Positions 35,108 through 43,627 of a DNA stretch of 55,483 nucleotides are shown in pieces (position 1 is the stretch's first letter; every line of letters begins with the position of its first letter). The DNA is from Eubacteriaceae bacterium (GTDB taxonomy: Bacteria; Bacillota; Clostridia; Peptostreptococcales; Anaerovoracaceae), in contig JALCRY010000010.1 in assembly GCA_022652985.1 (NCBI GenBank), positions 1 through 55,483 on the forward strand, given 5' to 3'. Below the pieces are notes generated by a model that made no database searches, was not told where the DNA came from, and saw only the letters and a list, made by a program, of their open reading frames with translations. Made by a program: the position numbers and the translations under genes.

Positions 35108-35754
35108 TATTTCTTTCCTTTCGGTATGCCGGTCTTTTTGCAGATATCAGACAGACAGCATTCTGCGCATTTGGGGTTCCTCGCCGTGCAGCAGTTTCTG
35201 CCGTGGAATATCATTTCGTGATGCGCCTCAGTCAGTCTGTCGTGCGGCAGGCACTTCTTCAGTCCGGCCTCCGTCTTCGCAACATCGCCGGCCTTCACGA
35301 GTCCTATGCGGTTCGAGACGCGGAACACATGTGTATCGACTGCGATGCGCTGATGCCCGAAACCATCGGCCATTACTACATTCGCCGTCTTGACTCCGAC
35401 GCCCGGAAGCTTCTGCAGCTCCTCGTCGTCCTCGGGTACGATGCCGCCGAACATGTCGACTAGCATTCCCGCCTGCGAAACAATATTTTTGGATTTAGTG
35501 CGGTACATGCCGATCGTGTGTATTATTTCTTCGACATCATGGGGATCCGCGTCAGCGAGCGCCTGCACAGTAGGATATTTCCGGAAAAGCGCAGGGCTGA
35601 CTTTGTTGACCGAGACATCTGTAGTCTGGGCCGAAAGCGTGACGCATACAAGCAGCTGCCATACATCTTTATGATCGAGAGCGCACGTCGCTTCGGGGTA
35701 TTCCGCGGCGAGCCTGTCGAGGATCTCACATACCTGTTCGTTAGTAAATTTCAT
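35107..35754 (-). CDS. nth: Endonuclease III (DNA glycosylase/AP lyase)
   Basis: 215 aa. Helix-hairpin-helix LPGVGVKTANVV with the catalytic Lys/Asp pair (QTTDVSVNKVSP region and VDTHVFRVSNR), and the C-terminal [4Fe-4S] ligands in the spacing C-x6-C-x2-C-x5-C (TARNPKCAECCLSDIC). It removes oxidised pyrimidines from DNA and nicks the abasic site. The ATG at 35754 has GGAG about 12 bases upstream; an in-frame TTG ten codons earlier is less likely. It shares a transcript with the deacylase gene. Confidence 0.95.
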   Translation of the reverse strand: MKFTNEQVCEILDRLAAEYPEATCALDHKDVWQLLVCVTLSAQTTDVSVNKVSPALFRKYPTVQALADADPHDVEEIIHTIGMYRTKSKNIVSQAGMLVDMFGGIVPEDDEELQKLPGVGVKTANVVMADGFGHQRIAVDTHVFRVSNRIGLVKAGDVAKTEAGLKKCLPHDRLTEAHHEMIFHGRNCCTARNPKCAECCLSDICKKTGIPKGKK

Positions 35755-35847
35755 ATCAAGCAATATCTCCGGTGTTATTATCAATAATTTTCTTTCCTAT
35801 TATAACGCTTAATATGTATGTTTTCCAAATTTATTCATTTTTATTCA

Positions 35848-35875
35848 TTGCAGAACAGCGGATTCGTAGTATAAT
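35848..35875 (+). promoter_or_regulatory. Candidate sigma-A promoter of NCS2 permease gene
   Basis: TTGCAG (35848-35853), 16-bp spacer, TATAAT (35870-35875). Two TTATTCATT direct repeats lie just upstream (35831-35850). The leader is too short for a purine riboswitch. Confidence 0.65.
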
Positions 35876-35913
35876 AAGCACAATATATATTAGCGTGAGG
35901 GAGAAAAAAATAA

Positions 35914-37233
35914 ATGAGTAACAACAGAATAATTCAGGTACAGGAGAAGGTTCCTCTAAGCAAGGGGATTCCTCTCAGCATCCAGCACACATTCGCCATG
36001 TTCAGCGCATCTGTGCTCGTTCCGTATTTACTGGGGATAAGTCCTGCTATAGCCCTTTTGATGAATGGCGTTGGCACACTTATCTTTATTTTTGTCACGA
36101 AAGGGAAGTCACCGGCTTATCTGGGATCGAGTTTTGCATTCATCTCGCCGGCGCTCCTGGTCATCAACAACCCGGCGCTGGGTTACCGGTACGCGCTGGG
36201 AGGCTTCGTGGTAACGGGCTGTATTTTCATGATCGTGGCAGTCATCATCAAGTTCGCGGGGGTCCACTGGATAGATGTGGTGCTTCCTCCGGCAGCCATG
36301 GGCCCGATAGTAGCGCTCATCGGTCTGGAGCTGGCAGGCAATGCGGCGCAGAATGGCGGACTCATCCTGTCGGCTACCTACACTTCGATCAATCCGAAGT
36401 TTGCGGCGGTATTCGTAGCAACGCTGCTGATAGCGGTTTTCGGCCAGATCCTGTTCAGAGGATTCGCGGCCGCCATCGCCATACTGATCTCGATCACAGC
36501 CGGCTACTGCATAGCGTTTGCCTGCGGGATCGTCGATTTCTCGGCGCTCCATCAGCAGACATGGCTGGCGCTTCCTAACTTCATGGCACCGAAGTTCAGC
36601 CTGCAGGCTATTGCCATAATCATTCCGGCATCGCTCGTAGTAATATCCGAGCATATCGGGCATCAGGTAGTAACGTCGGAGATCGTAGGCAAGAATCTTC
36701 TCGAAGACCCGGGCCTGCACAGAACGCTTTTCTCGGACGGCATCTCGACAGCTCTTTCCGGTCTGTGCGGATCGGTACCGACGACAACATACGGCGAGAA
36801 CATCGGAGTAATGGCTATTACAAAGGTCTACAGCGTATGGGTCATCGGCGGTGCGGCAATATTTTCGATCTGCCTGTCATTCATAGGCAAAGCATCGGGA
36901 CTCATACAGACGATACCTGCTCCGGTAATGGGCGGAGTCAGCTTCCTTCTCTACGGCATGATCGCCGCCTCGGGCATCAGGCTCATGGTCGACTCGAAGA
37001 TCGACTATTCGAGACCGAGAAATCTGGCGCTCACATCTGTAGTGTTCATAACCGGACTTTCGGGAGCATTCATACAGATAGGTTCCGTCAAGCTTACGGG
37101 AATGTGTCTGGCGACTATCGTCGGCATCGTCCTCGGGATCGTGTTCTATATCCTCGACAGGCTCAAGCTGACAAATGACTATGAAGAAAACGACGCCGGA
37201 TCAGCAGAAGAATCAGGCGAAGCGGAAAAATAA
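35914..37233 (+). CDS. uraA: NCS2-family uracil/xanthine permease
   Basis: 439 aa, about 14 membrane segments. It begins with the family's QHTFAMFSASVLVPYLLG motif in helix 1, has GPIVALIGLELAG, and ends with the QTIPAPVMGGVSFLLYG and VVISEHIGHQVVTSEIVG segments; the latter holds the Glu/His substrate-site residues. NCS2 proteins import uracil, uric acid or xanthine with protons. The SEHIGHQ form resembles UraA more than the xanthine (purine) branch, so uracil is the first guess. A charged tail of about 25 residues follows the last helix. GAGGGAG precedes the ATG. Monocistronic. Confidence 0.9.
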   Translation: MSNNRIIQVQEKVPLSKGIPLSIQHTFAMFSASVLVPYLLGISPAIALLMNGVGTLIFIFVTKGKSPAYLGSSFAFISPALLVINNPALGYRYALGGFVVTGCIFMIVAVIIKFAGVHWIDVVLPPAAMGPIVALIGLELAGNAAQNGGLILSATYTSINPKFAAVFVATLLIAVFGQILFRGFAAAIAILISITAGYCIAFACGIVDFSALHQQTWLALPNFMAPKFSLQAIAIIIPASLVVISEHIGHQVVTSEIVGKNLLEDPGLHRTLFSDGISTALSGLCGSVPTTTYGENIGVMAITKVYSVWVIGGAAIFSICLSFIGKASGLIQTIPAPVMGGVSFLLYGMIAASGIRLMVDSKIDYSRPRNLALTSVVFITGLSGAFIQIGSVKLTGMCLATIVGIVLGIVFYILDRLKLTNDYEENDAGSAEESGEAEK

Positions 37234-37283
37234 CCGGCCGTGCGGCAATGATCAAAAGGCCGCGGCTGATATCTCAGAAAAAC

Positions 37284-37327
37284 AGGACTGCAGCAAGGGG
37301 AAAGTTCCTCAGGCGGCAGTCCTTTTT
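37284..37327 (+). terminator. Intrinsic terminator of NCS2 permease gene
   Basis: AGGACTGC (37284-37291) pairs with GCAGTCCT (37316-37323) over a 24-base loop that can itself fold, followed by a T run. Confidence 0.75.
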
Positions 37328-37333
37328 CCGGGC

Positions 37334-37365
37334 AAAAAAACTCCCGGCAGCAAGGCTGTCGGGAG
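37334..37365 (-). terminator. Intrinsic terminator of SEC-C gene
   Basis: 10-bp stem (37341-37350 with 37356-37365, one G-T pair) and, on the minus strand, a run of seven T (37340-37334). Confidence 0.9.
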
Positions 37366-37377
37366 CCGGATATTCTA

Positions 37378-37908
37378 TTATTGTTCCTGTGCTTTTTTCT
37401 CTTCTTCTTCGTCGCTCTGCATATGGCAGTACTTGTATTTCTTGCCGGAACCGCACCAGCATGGTTCGTTTCTGCCCGGCTTTTTCTTTTTGACGACCGT
37501 CTTGGATTTCTTGTATTCTTTGGCGATCTCCATGACCTTGTCCTTGCCGAGGATCGTTTCCCACTGAGGCAGGCTGTACAGATAGTCAGCGCCGGCCTTC
37601 ATCATGTTGTAAAGGAGCTTCTCGAGTTCAAAATCCAGTTCGATATCCGATTCTTCGGTAATGCCTTCGAGTTCGAACGGATTGGAGATGCTCTGCTGAG
37701 CGCCGTCGAGGAATCCCATGAATATGACAGGACGCGTTTCGTATTTGTCTGCGAGTTCTTTGAAGTTCCCGCTGAATCCGTTTTGGTAATCGTCGAGGAA
37801 ACCGCTGTATATGCGCGTTTCCGCATCGCTGTACTCCTGCCAGAACTTATCTATTGAATCGTTCGACTGGTTTTCTATAAGTTCTTTCCATTCACTGTAA
37901 AGACTCAT
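37378..37908 (-). CDS. SEC-C motif protein of unknown function
   Basis: 176 aa. The helical N-terminal part (about 1-135) shares features with UPF0149/DUF1186-type helical proteins; the C-terminal PGRNEPCWCGSGKKYKYCH is a SEC-C zinc motif (Cys-x-Cys...Cys-His) as at the end of SecA. The motif binds zinc and can contact SecB or ribosomes, but many free SEC-C proteins have no known role. Acidic overall except the last 45 residues. It lies 33 bases downstream of homoserine dehydrogenase on the same strand and may share its transcript. Not a SecA fragment. Confidence 0.82.
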   Translation of the reverse strand: MSLYSEWKELIENQSNDSIDKFWQEYSDAETRIYSGFLDDYQNGFSGNFKELADKYETRPVIFMGFLDGAQQSISNPFELEGITEESDIELDFELEKLLYNMMKAGADYLYSLPQWETILGKDKVMEIAKEYKKSKTVVKKKKPGRNEPCWCGSGKKYKYCHMQSDEEEEKKAQEQ

Positions 37909-37941
37909 TTCGTTTCATCCTCCTGTAATTTTTCCGTAAAT

Positions 37942-38934
37942 CTATTTTTCGCATTCCGCGCATTTTGCTATAGCCTTGCCGATCTCCAGCACATCGCCCG
38001 CGACCGCGCTCCCCGTAGGCAGCGGACCTGCGCCCTTGCCGTAGAACATCAGATCATCGACCGCATTGCCGGTAACAAAGATCGCATTGAACTCATTGCT
38101 GACTCCCGCGAGCGGATGGCTGAACGGCAGCTCCATCGGCGCAACGCTGTATTCGAGCTTCCCGCTTTTGTCCTTTGTGGCATGTCCGATCAGCTTGATC
38201 TTCTGGTGCCTGGCCGTTGCCGAAGCGATGTCGTCTTTAGTGATGCCCGTAATGCCCGTAGTCGAGATGTCTCCCGGCGCGACATATTCTCCGAATGCCA
38301 GCGCGATGAGTATCGAGAGTTTGTTGGCCACATCGAAACCTTCCACGTCCGCCGTCGGATCCGCTTCCGCAAATCCCTTTTCCTGAGCGACCTTGAGTAC
38401 GTCTTCGTAGTCAAGATCGAAATCCGTCATCTGCGTGAGGATATAGTTCGTAGTGCCGTTGCATATGCCCATGATCTCGGAAAAATCATTCGCTCCGAGT
38501 ACCGAAGTCAGCGCGGACAGGACGGGAATGCCGCCTCCGACCGATGCTTCGAACCTGAACTCGACACCGTTGTCTTTCGCCGCCTTCATGAGCTGCGGGT
38601 AATTCGCCGCTATTGCCGCCTTGTTCGCCGAAACGACATGCTGTTTGAATTTCATCGCATTCAGCATATACTGCGACGCCGGCTCGATACCGCCGAGCAG
38701 CTCGCATACGATGTCGATGTCGGGACTGCCGATAATATCATCCGGATCCTGCGTGAACAGCTCGGCCGGAGCTTCGCTGCGTCTCGGCTTTGACGGATCG
38801 CGGACCAGTATTTTATCGATGCTGAAGGTGACGCCGGTCTCACGCTCTATCTTTCCCATATTCATTTTAAGCGTATCATATGTTCCTGAGCCTACATTTC
38901 CAAAACCCAGGAGACCGACTCTTACTTTCTTCAT
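37942..38934 (-). CDS. hom: Homoserine dehydrogenase, short form without ACT domain
   Basis: 330 aa. NAD(P)-binding GLLGFGNVGSGTYD, the NKAAIA segment, the homoserine signature with SVGGGIPVLSAL, GICNGTTNYILTQM, and EADPTADVEGFDVANKLSIL with the catalytic Lys and Asp. It reduces aspartate semialdehyde to homoserine for Thr, Met and Ile synthesis. The chain ends after the catalytic domain, whereas the Bacillus enzyme carries about 100 more residues with an ACT domain for threonine feedback. Reading continues to a clean stop at MFYGKGAGPLPTGSAVAGDV + 15, so the short form is natural, not a truncation. Divergent from trmL. Confidence 0.93.
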   Translation of the reverse strand: MKKVRVGLLGFGNVGSGTYDTLKMNMGKIERETGVTFSIDKILVRDPSKPRRSEAPAELFTQDPDDIIGSPDIDIVCELLGGIEPASQYMLNAMKFKQHVVSANKAAIAANYPQLMKAAKDNGVEFRFEASVGGGIPVLSALTSVLGANDFSEIMGICNGTTNYILTQMTDFDLDYEDVLKVAQEKGFAEADPTADVEGFDVANKLSILIALAFGEYVAPGDISTTGITGITKDDIASATARHQKIKLIGHATKDKSGKLEYSVAPMELPFSHPLAGVSNEFNAIFVTGNAVDDLMFYGKGAGPLPTGSAVAGDVLEIGKAIAKCAECEK

Positions 38935-39073
38935 CGTTTTCCTCCTGTAAAATCAAGTGTTTTCAATAACTCTCGTCAATAATGCTCAAATTATACAACA
39001 TTTTTGCCGCTTTGTCTTTATTATTTGTCCTTTTTTTACTATTATATATAATGTGCGTAAGGAGGCAGCGATA

Positions 39074-39544
39074 ATGGCATTGCATATAGTACTGGTGGAA
39101 CCGGAAATACCACCAAACACAGGGAATATAGCGAGATCGTGCGCGATCACAAACAGCGTTCTGCATTTAGTGAGGCCGCTCGGCTTCAATATCGACGAGA
39201 AAAGCGTCAGGCGGGCGGGGCTCGATTACTGGCCGTATGTGGATCTTGAAGTGCACGAAAGTCTCGATGCGTTCATGCAGCAATACGGCGGGCGCCGGAT
39301 GTGGCTGGCGACGACAAAAGGCGGCATGTGTTACACAGACGCCGAATTCCGCGACGAGGATATGATACTGTTCGGACGCGAGACCGCGGGTCTGCCGAGG
39401 CCGTTCATCGCGGAACACCAAGAATGCGCGATCAGGATACCGATGAGTGAGAACACCAGACTGAGGTCACTGAACCTTGCAAACTCGGCAAATATAGTAA
39501 TGTTCGAAGCATTGCGGCAGCTCGGCTTTCCGGACATGGAATAG
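39074..39544 (+). CDS. trmL: tRNA (cytidine/uridine-34-2'-O)-methyltransferase TrmL
   Basis: 156 aa. SPOUT/TrmD-superfamily knot methylase: N-terminal HIVLVEPEIPPNTGNIARSC, LVRPLGFNIDEKSVRRAGLDYW, LFGRETAGLPRPF and the C-terminal knot IRIPMSENTRLRSLNLANSA. It methylates the ribose at the wobble base of tRNA-Leu. The ATG at 39074 has AAGGAGG upstream; the reading frame extends 39 codons further back but without family similarity. About 80 bases upstream of ridA. Confidence 0.94.
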   Translation: MALHIVLVEPEIPPNTGNIARSCAITNSVLHLVRPLGFNIDEKSVRRAGLDYWPYVDLEVHESLDAFMQQYGGRRMWLATTKGGMCYTDAEFRDEDMILFGRETAGLPRPFIAEHQECAIRIPMSENTRLRSLNLANSANIVMFEALRQLGFPDME

Positions 39545-39621
39545 TACTGGATTTTGCGCCGTAATGTGATATAATATCAATCAACTGATAATTGTTTATT
39601 AAAAATAAAAGGAGATACAAA

Positions 39622-39996
39622 ATGAAAGTAACAGTAACAGACAAAGCACCGTCGGCCATCGGCCCTTATTCACAGGCAATTGCAGCAAACGGATTCCTCT
39701 TTGCATCCGGTCAGGTTGCTATCGATCCTGCAGCAGGCAAAATCACAGCAACTGATGTAGTAGGCCAGGCAGAGCAGGCCTGCAAAAATGTAGGCGCTAT
39801 CCTCGAAGCCAACGGACTGGGCTACGAAGATGTTATCAAGACAACATGCTTCCTCGCTGACATTGCTGACTTCCAGGCATTCAACGAAGTATACGCAAAG
39901 TATTTCACAGGAAAACCTGCACGTTCATGCGTAGCAGTCAAAGACCTTCCTGCAGGAGCACTCTGCGAAGTAGAAATCATCGGAGTACTTAAATAG
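39622..39996 (+). CDS. ridA: RidA-family 2-iminobutanoate/2-iminopropanoate deaminase
   Basis: 124 aa. Diagnostic features: APSAIGPYSQAI, FLFASGQVAIDP, the Arg in PARSCVAVKDLPAGALCEVE (Arg105 region) and the final EIIGVL. It hydrolyses reactive imines released by PLP enzymes such as threonine dehydratase, preventing damage. The codon use (GCA, GTA, CGT, AAC) is that of a highly expressed gene and differs from its neighbours. AAAGGAG precedes the ATG; an extended -10 box (TGTGATATAAT) lies about 45 bases upstream. Terminator downstream. Confidence 0.95.
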   Translation: MKVTVTDKAPSAIGPYSQAIAANGFLFASGQVAIDPAAGKITATDVVGQAEQACKNVGAILEANGLGYEDVIKTTCFLADIADFQAFNEVYAKYFTGKPARSCVAVKDLPAGALCEVEIIGVLK

Positions 39997-40054
39997 TAAC
40001 TCACGATGCCCTGAAACAGGATTAAAATCACACAACTTAAAAACAAGATTTTTT

Positions 40055-40087
40055 CTGCCGGCGGTAATGATACTGCCGGCAGTTTTA
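40055..40087 (+). terminator. Intrinsic terminator of ridA
   Basis: CTGCCGGC (40055-40062) pairs with GCCGGCAG (40075-40082), 12-base loop, then TTTTATT. Confidence 0.85.
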
Positions 40088-40202
40088 TTATGCATCTGCT
40101 GGCAGCTTTACAGCCCAACCGAGAATGCTGCATAAAACGCCTGCGGTCAGAATGTGTGAGAAAAATGGATGAGAAAGCTGCGAAAGATTGCCGGACCAGT
40201 TG

Positions 40203-40283
40203 ACATATTATGATAAGGTGGATAAGGATGATAAGGATAGAAAGTTGTGGTGTAATTTCCCGAAAAGCCGAAAAGTGCACCAC
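40203..40283. repeat. Dispersed hairpin element, copy 1
   Basis: After a TTGACATATTATGATAAGG leader with extra GATAAGG copies, GTGGTG (40247-40252) pairs with CACCAC (40278-40283), the inner arms holding ATTT/AAAA, and the loop carrying CGAAAAGCCGAAAA. A second copy with the same leader and loop lies at 55353-55426. The region 39997-40306 holds nothing else but the ridA terminator. Confidence 0.85.
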
Positions 40284-40306
40284 CGCTCTCGTCACGCCGC
40301 CGCATA

Positions 40307-40972
40307 TTACTTCTGTATATTGCGCAGGTGCATGTATACGGTATTTTTGGAGATGTGCATCTGGTGCGCCACTTCATTGACCGCGTCTTTGAGGTTGAAG
40401 ATCCCTTTTTCGTACATGAGAGAAACGATCTCCTTGTTGATGTTTCCGGCTGAAACGGTCGGATCGCGGAAAACCTGTTCACGGGCGGAACGGAGTGTTG
40501 AGCTTATAAGAGATGCCGTGTCTCCGGCAAAACTTTCTTCCAGGCTGGCCGCCGCCGACGATTCGCCCGGAGGCATGAGGCCGCGGAGTATCGTATCGAG
40601 CGGGGTGCCGAGATAGCAGTTGATGCAGAGAAATCCGATCGGCTTATGGTTTGCGCCGCGGATCACGATGGTGCATGATTTTATGTCGGCACCGCTTTCA
40701 TCTTTATTGAAGTAATTCAGATGATCGGTTTCCGGGTGTTCTTCGATTTCGGAAATCAGGGACAGCCCGAGGTCGGTGATCGGCGAACCTTTAGTACGGC
40801 CGGAATGGGCGCCGCCGGAAATCATTATTACCGAGTGCTCAAGATCGGCCAGGCTGTGAAGTATTACTTCATAACTTTCGCCGAGATAGCTGCCAAGGCC
40901 CTCTGCGAGTGTCATATAACTCTCCAGAATCAGTTTGTCTTCCGGGGTCAGTTTTATAGGGTGTCTGCTCAT
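40307..40972 (-). CDS. YheO-like PAS and HTH transcriptional regulator
   Basis: 221 aa. N-terminal YheO PAS domain (about 10-125): LGESYEVILHSL, HSVIMISGGAHSGRTKGSPITDLGLSL and SGADIKSCTIVIRGANHKPIGFLCINCYLGTPL, then a C-terminal HTH_22 (about 160-218) with IVSLMYEKGIFNLKDAVNEVAHQMHISKNTVYMHLRNIQ. E. coli DauR, which controls D-arginine use, is of this type; here the ligand is unknown. The ATG at 40972 has AGGAGC 8-9 bases upstream; a much longer upstream reading is not supported. Divergent from rpoN. Confidence 0.9.
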   Translation of the reverse strand: MSRHPIKLTPEDKLILESYMTLAEGLGSYLGESYEVILHSLADLEHSVIMISGGAHSGRTKGSPITDLGLSLISEIEEHPETDHLNYFNKDESGADIKSCTIVIRGANHKPIGFLCINCYLGTPLDTILRGLMPPGESSAAASLEESFAGDTASLISSTLRSAREQVFRDPTVSAGNINKEIVSLMYEKGIFNLKDAVNEVAHQMHISKNTVYMHLRNIQK

Positions 40973-41057
40973 GGATCGTGCTCCTGTTTTCATCTGCAAA
41001 TATATAAAATATTTTATCACGAATGAAATATTTTGCAATGCGGATATGCCGGAGGCG

Positions 41058-41086
41058 TTGGAATAAAAGTGTTCGTATGGTATAAT
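41058..41086 (+). promoter_or_regulatory. Sigma-A promoter of rpoN
   Basis: TTGGAA (41058-41063), 17-bp spacer and TGGTATAAT with the hexamer at 41081-41086. The leader would be only about 10 bases. Confidence 0.75.
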
Positions 41087-41102
41087 TAATGCAGAGGTAG
41101 AT

Positions 41103-42518
41103 ATGAAACTAGGAAATGATCTGAGAACTGAACAGACACAGAAACTGGTCATGACACCTACAATGATCCAGGCAGTCAAGATCCTGCAGCTTAACAGGCA
41201 GGAACTGCTGGAGCATGTACGGGAAGAGATCATGGACAATCCTGTCCTGGAGACGGCGGCAGACTCGGGAGAAGAGCAGAACGCTCCGGCCGAACGCGAA
41301 GAGCGCGAGGAACGGGACGAACACTCGGACCTGGATCAGCTGATACTTGATTTTGCCGAAAACAGCGGTCTTGATGATATCAGCTACAAGCAGAACTCGT
41401 TCAGCAGCGACAGGAATTCTATGTATGAAAATCTGGCAGATGACAGGGAAACTCTGCAGGAGCATCTTCTGGTGCAGTTAAGACTGACCAATCAGGATAT
41501 TGCGCAGAAATGGGTCGGCGAGTACATCATTGAATCGCTCGACGAGAACGGCATGATGACTTCGACTGCCGAGGAAATCGCAACGGCGCTCAAGACCTGT
41601 ATTGACAATGTACGCGCGGAGCTCGAGATAATACGCGGCTTTGATCCAATAGGGATATGCGCTGAGAATTTTGCGGAATCCCTTCTTATACAGCTTGACT
41701 ATATCGGCGAGGCCGATGAATATTACGAGAAACTCCTGCGTGAGCATCTTGAGGATCTGGCGGCCAGACGCGTTGATAAAATCGCCAAGTCGCTGGGCGT
41801 ATCCAAAGAAGAAGTTAAGCATATGATGGAAGTGATCCGCGGACTTGATCCGAGACCAGGTTCGTCATATGCGTCGGGATCTTCGGCGAGTTACGTCGTC
41901 CCGGATATGGAACTCATCGGGGAGCCGGGCAGTTTCGAGATCGTGCCGTACGGAGACGGGACGCCGAAACTGGAGGTAAGCAGTTATTACCGCAGCGTTC
42001 TCCGCAAAGCCCAGTCGGAAAAGGACAGCGAGGTCATCGACTATCTTTCGGATCGTGTGGATTCGGCAGTCCTGCTGATAAGGAACATCGAACATCGCCA
42101 GCAGACGATCGAAAATGTAACGCGTTTTGCAGTGACATTCCAGGATGAATTCTTTGAGAAGGGTGTCAAGTATCTCAAGCCTCTGACCATGAAGATGGCG
42201 GCCGATGAGCTGGGTATTGCGGAATCGACGGTCAGCAGGGCGATAAACGGAAAATATATTCAGACGCCGCGGGGTGTTTTTGAACTCAGATATTTCTTTG
42301 CGGGAGGCGTAATGAGCGCCGACGGAGGAATATCATCTGCGGGCGTGAAGTCTCACATCCGGGAGATAATCGAAGGCGAGGACAGCGCGAAACCGTACAG
42401 CGATCAGAAGATCGCGGACATGCTGAAGGAAAGAGGCATGGACGTCTCGCGGAGGACAGTGGCAAAGTACCGCGAAGAAGAGGGGATCGCTTCTTCTTCC
42501 AGGCGGAAAAATATTTGA
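41103..42518 (+). CDS. rpoN: RNA polymerase sigma-54 factor RpoN
   Basis: 471 aa, normal. Region I (residues 1-50) with RTEQTQKLVMTPTMIQAVKILQLN and NPVLE, acidic region II, core-binding domain, the HTH region (RFAVTFQDEFFEKG, LTMKMAADELGIAESTVSRAINGKYIQTP) and the C-terminal RpoN box SRRTVAKYRE. It directs polymerase to -24/-12 promoters and needs an AAA+ activator, none of which is in the window. It sits just ahead of gap-pgk-tpiA, where other Clostridia carry rpoN followed by the CggR repressor; here CggR is missing. Confidence 0.96.
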   Translation: MKLGNDLRTEQTQKLVMTPTMIQAVKILQLNRQELLEHVREEIMDNPVLETAADSGEEQNAPAEREEREERDEHSDLDQLILDFAENSGLDDISYKQNSFSSDRNSMYENLADDRETLQEHLLVQLRLTNQDIAQKWVGEYIIESLDENGMMTSTAEEIATALKTCIDNVRAELEIIRGFDPIGICAENFAESLLIQLDYIGEADEYYEKLLREHLEDLAARRVDKIAKSLGVSKEEVKHMMEVIRGLDPRPGSSYASGSSASYVVPDMELIGEPGSFEIVPYGDGTPKLEVSSYYRSVLRKAQSEKDSEVIDYLSDRVDSAVLLIRNIEHRQQTIENVTRFAVTFQDEFFEKGVKYLKPLTMKMAADELGIAESTVSRAINGKYIQTPRGVFELRYFFAGGVMSADGGISSAGVKSHIREIIEGEDSAKPYSDQKIADMLKERGMDVSRRTVAKYREEEGIASSSRRKNI

Positions 42519-42599
42519 ATCAGTCATAAATTGTAGTAGTATATAAAAGATCAGAAAAAATGTATTGGTGTCTATGTATCAGACGCAGAGGAGGACAAA

Positions 42600-43616
42600 A
42601 TGGCAGTTAAGTTAGGATTGAACGGTTTCGGAAGAATCAGCAGGGTGGCTATCCGTATCGCGGCAAATGACCCGGATATAGAGATTTGCGGTATCAATTA
42701 TCGTAATTCCGAATATGATTACATGAGATACATGCTGCAGTACGATTCGACATTCGGACAGTTTGGCAGCAAGATCGAAACTTACGACAAAGGACTCGTC
42801 ATCAACGGAAAGAAAATTCCGTGCTATCTTGAAGGCGAGGCAAAGAATATTCCTTGGGGAGAATGCGGCGCTGAGTATATCATCGACGGAACAGGCGCTT
42901 ATACGACGACTGAAAAAGCGAAGGATCACATAAAAGCGGGAGCCAAGAAAGTTATCATTTCAGCACCTGCAAAAGATGCCGCAACGCCGACATTCGTAAT
43001 GGGCGTAAATAACAAGGAGTATAAAAAAGAATATAAGGTAGTATCGAACGCATCATGTACAACAAACTGCCTGGCGCCTTTCGCCAAGGTCGTAAACGAT
43101 GCATTCGGCATCAAATCAGGACTCATGTCGACTATTCATGCGGCAACAGCAAAGCAGAAAGTTGTCGATATGCGTTCAATGAGCGACTGGAGAAGAGGCA
43201 GATGTTCCTTCAACAACATCATTCCTACATCGACAGGAGCGGCCAAAGCAGTTGCCAAAGTCATTCCTGCACTCGAAGGCAAGATGACAGGTATCGCGTA
43301 CAGAGTTCCTGTAGCGGACGTTTCGCTGGTCGACCTCAACATCATGACGGAGACGCCGACGACATATGAGGAAATCTGCGAAGTGGTCAAAAAGGCTTCG
43401 GAGAATGAGATGAAGGGCATTCTGGAATACGTTGACGATGAAGTCGTATCGAGCGATTTCCTCGGCGATCCGCATACATCGATCTTCGACGCCAGAGAAG
43501 GCATCACGCTGAACAACCAGCTGTTCAAGATCATCCTTTACTACGATAATGAGTTCGGATATGCAACAAAGACGCTCGAGCTCGCAAAATATATGAATGC
43601 AATCGATAATAAATAA
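42600..43616 (+). CDS. gap: Glyceraldehyde-3-phosphate dehydrogenase
   Basis: 338 aa. Catalytic Cys153 in [13 protein letters not shown], the His/Arg substrate residues (ATAKQK and [10 protein letters not shown]), and C-terminal DNEFGYATK. It oxidises glyceraldehyde-3-phosphate in glycolysis. Two features are unusual: the dinucleotide motif reads GFGRISR instead of GFGRIGR, and the position of the Asp that binds the adenine ribose hydroxyls of NAD (normally IND) is Tyr34 (INYRN). This may relax the cofactor choice toward NADP. It heads gap-pgk-tpiA, 81 bases after rpoN, and has an AGGAGG site. Codon use is that of an abundant protein. Confidence 0.95.
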   Translation: MAVKLGLNGFGRISRVAIRIAANDPDIEICGINYRNSEYDYMRYMLQYDSTFGQFGSKIETYDKGLVINGKKIPCYLEGEAKNIPWGECGAEYIIDGTGAYTTTEKAKDHIKAGAKKVIISAPAKDAATPTFVMGVNNKEYKKEYKVVSNASCTTNCLAPFAKVVNDAFGIKSGLMSTIHAATAKQKVVDMRSMSDWRRGRCSFNNIIPTSTGAAKAVAKVIPALEGKMTGIAYRVPVADVSLVDLNIMTETPTTYEEICEVVKKASENEMKGILEYVDDEVVSSDFLGDPHTSIFDAREGITLNNQLFKIILYYDNEFGYATKTLELAKYMNAIDNK

Positions 43617-43627
43617 AGGAGAACGAA

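Noticed and set aside
35785-35913. Purine or other riboswitch before the NCS2 permease
   Set aside because: The -10 box lies only about 40 bases before the start codon, leaving no room for an aptamer.
40188-40310. Protein-coding interpretation of the dispersed hairpin (a KSRK-HH frame also seen in the copy at 55353)
   Set aside because: The similarity follows from the shared DNA hairpin; changes are not biased to silent positions and neither copy has a consistent start.
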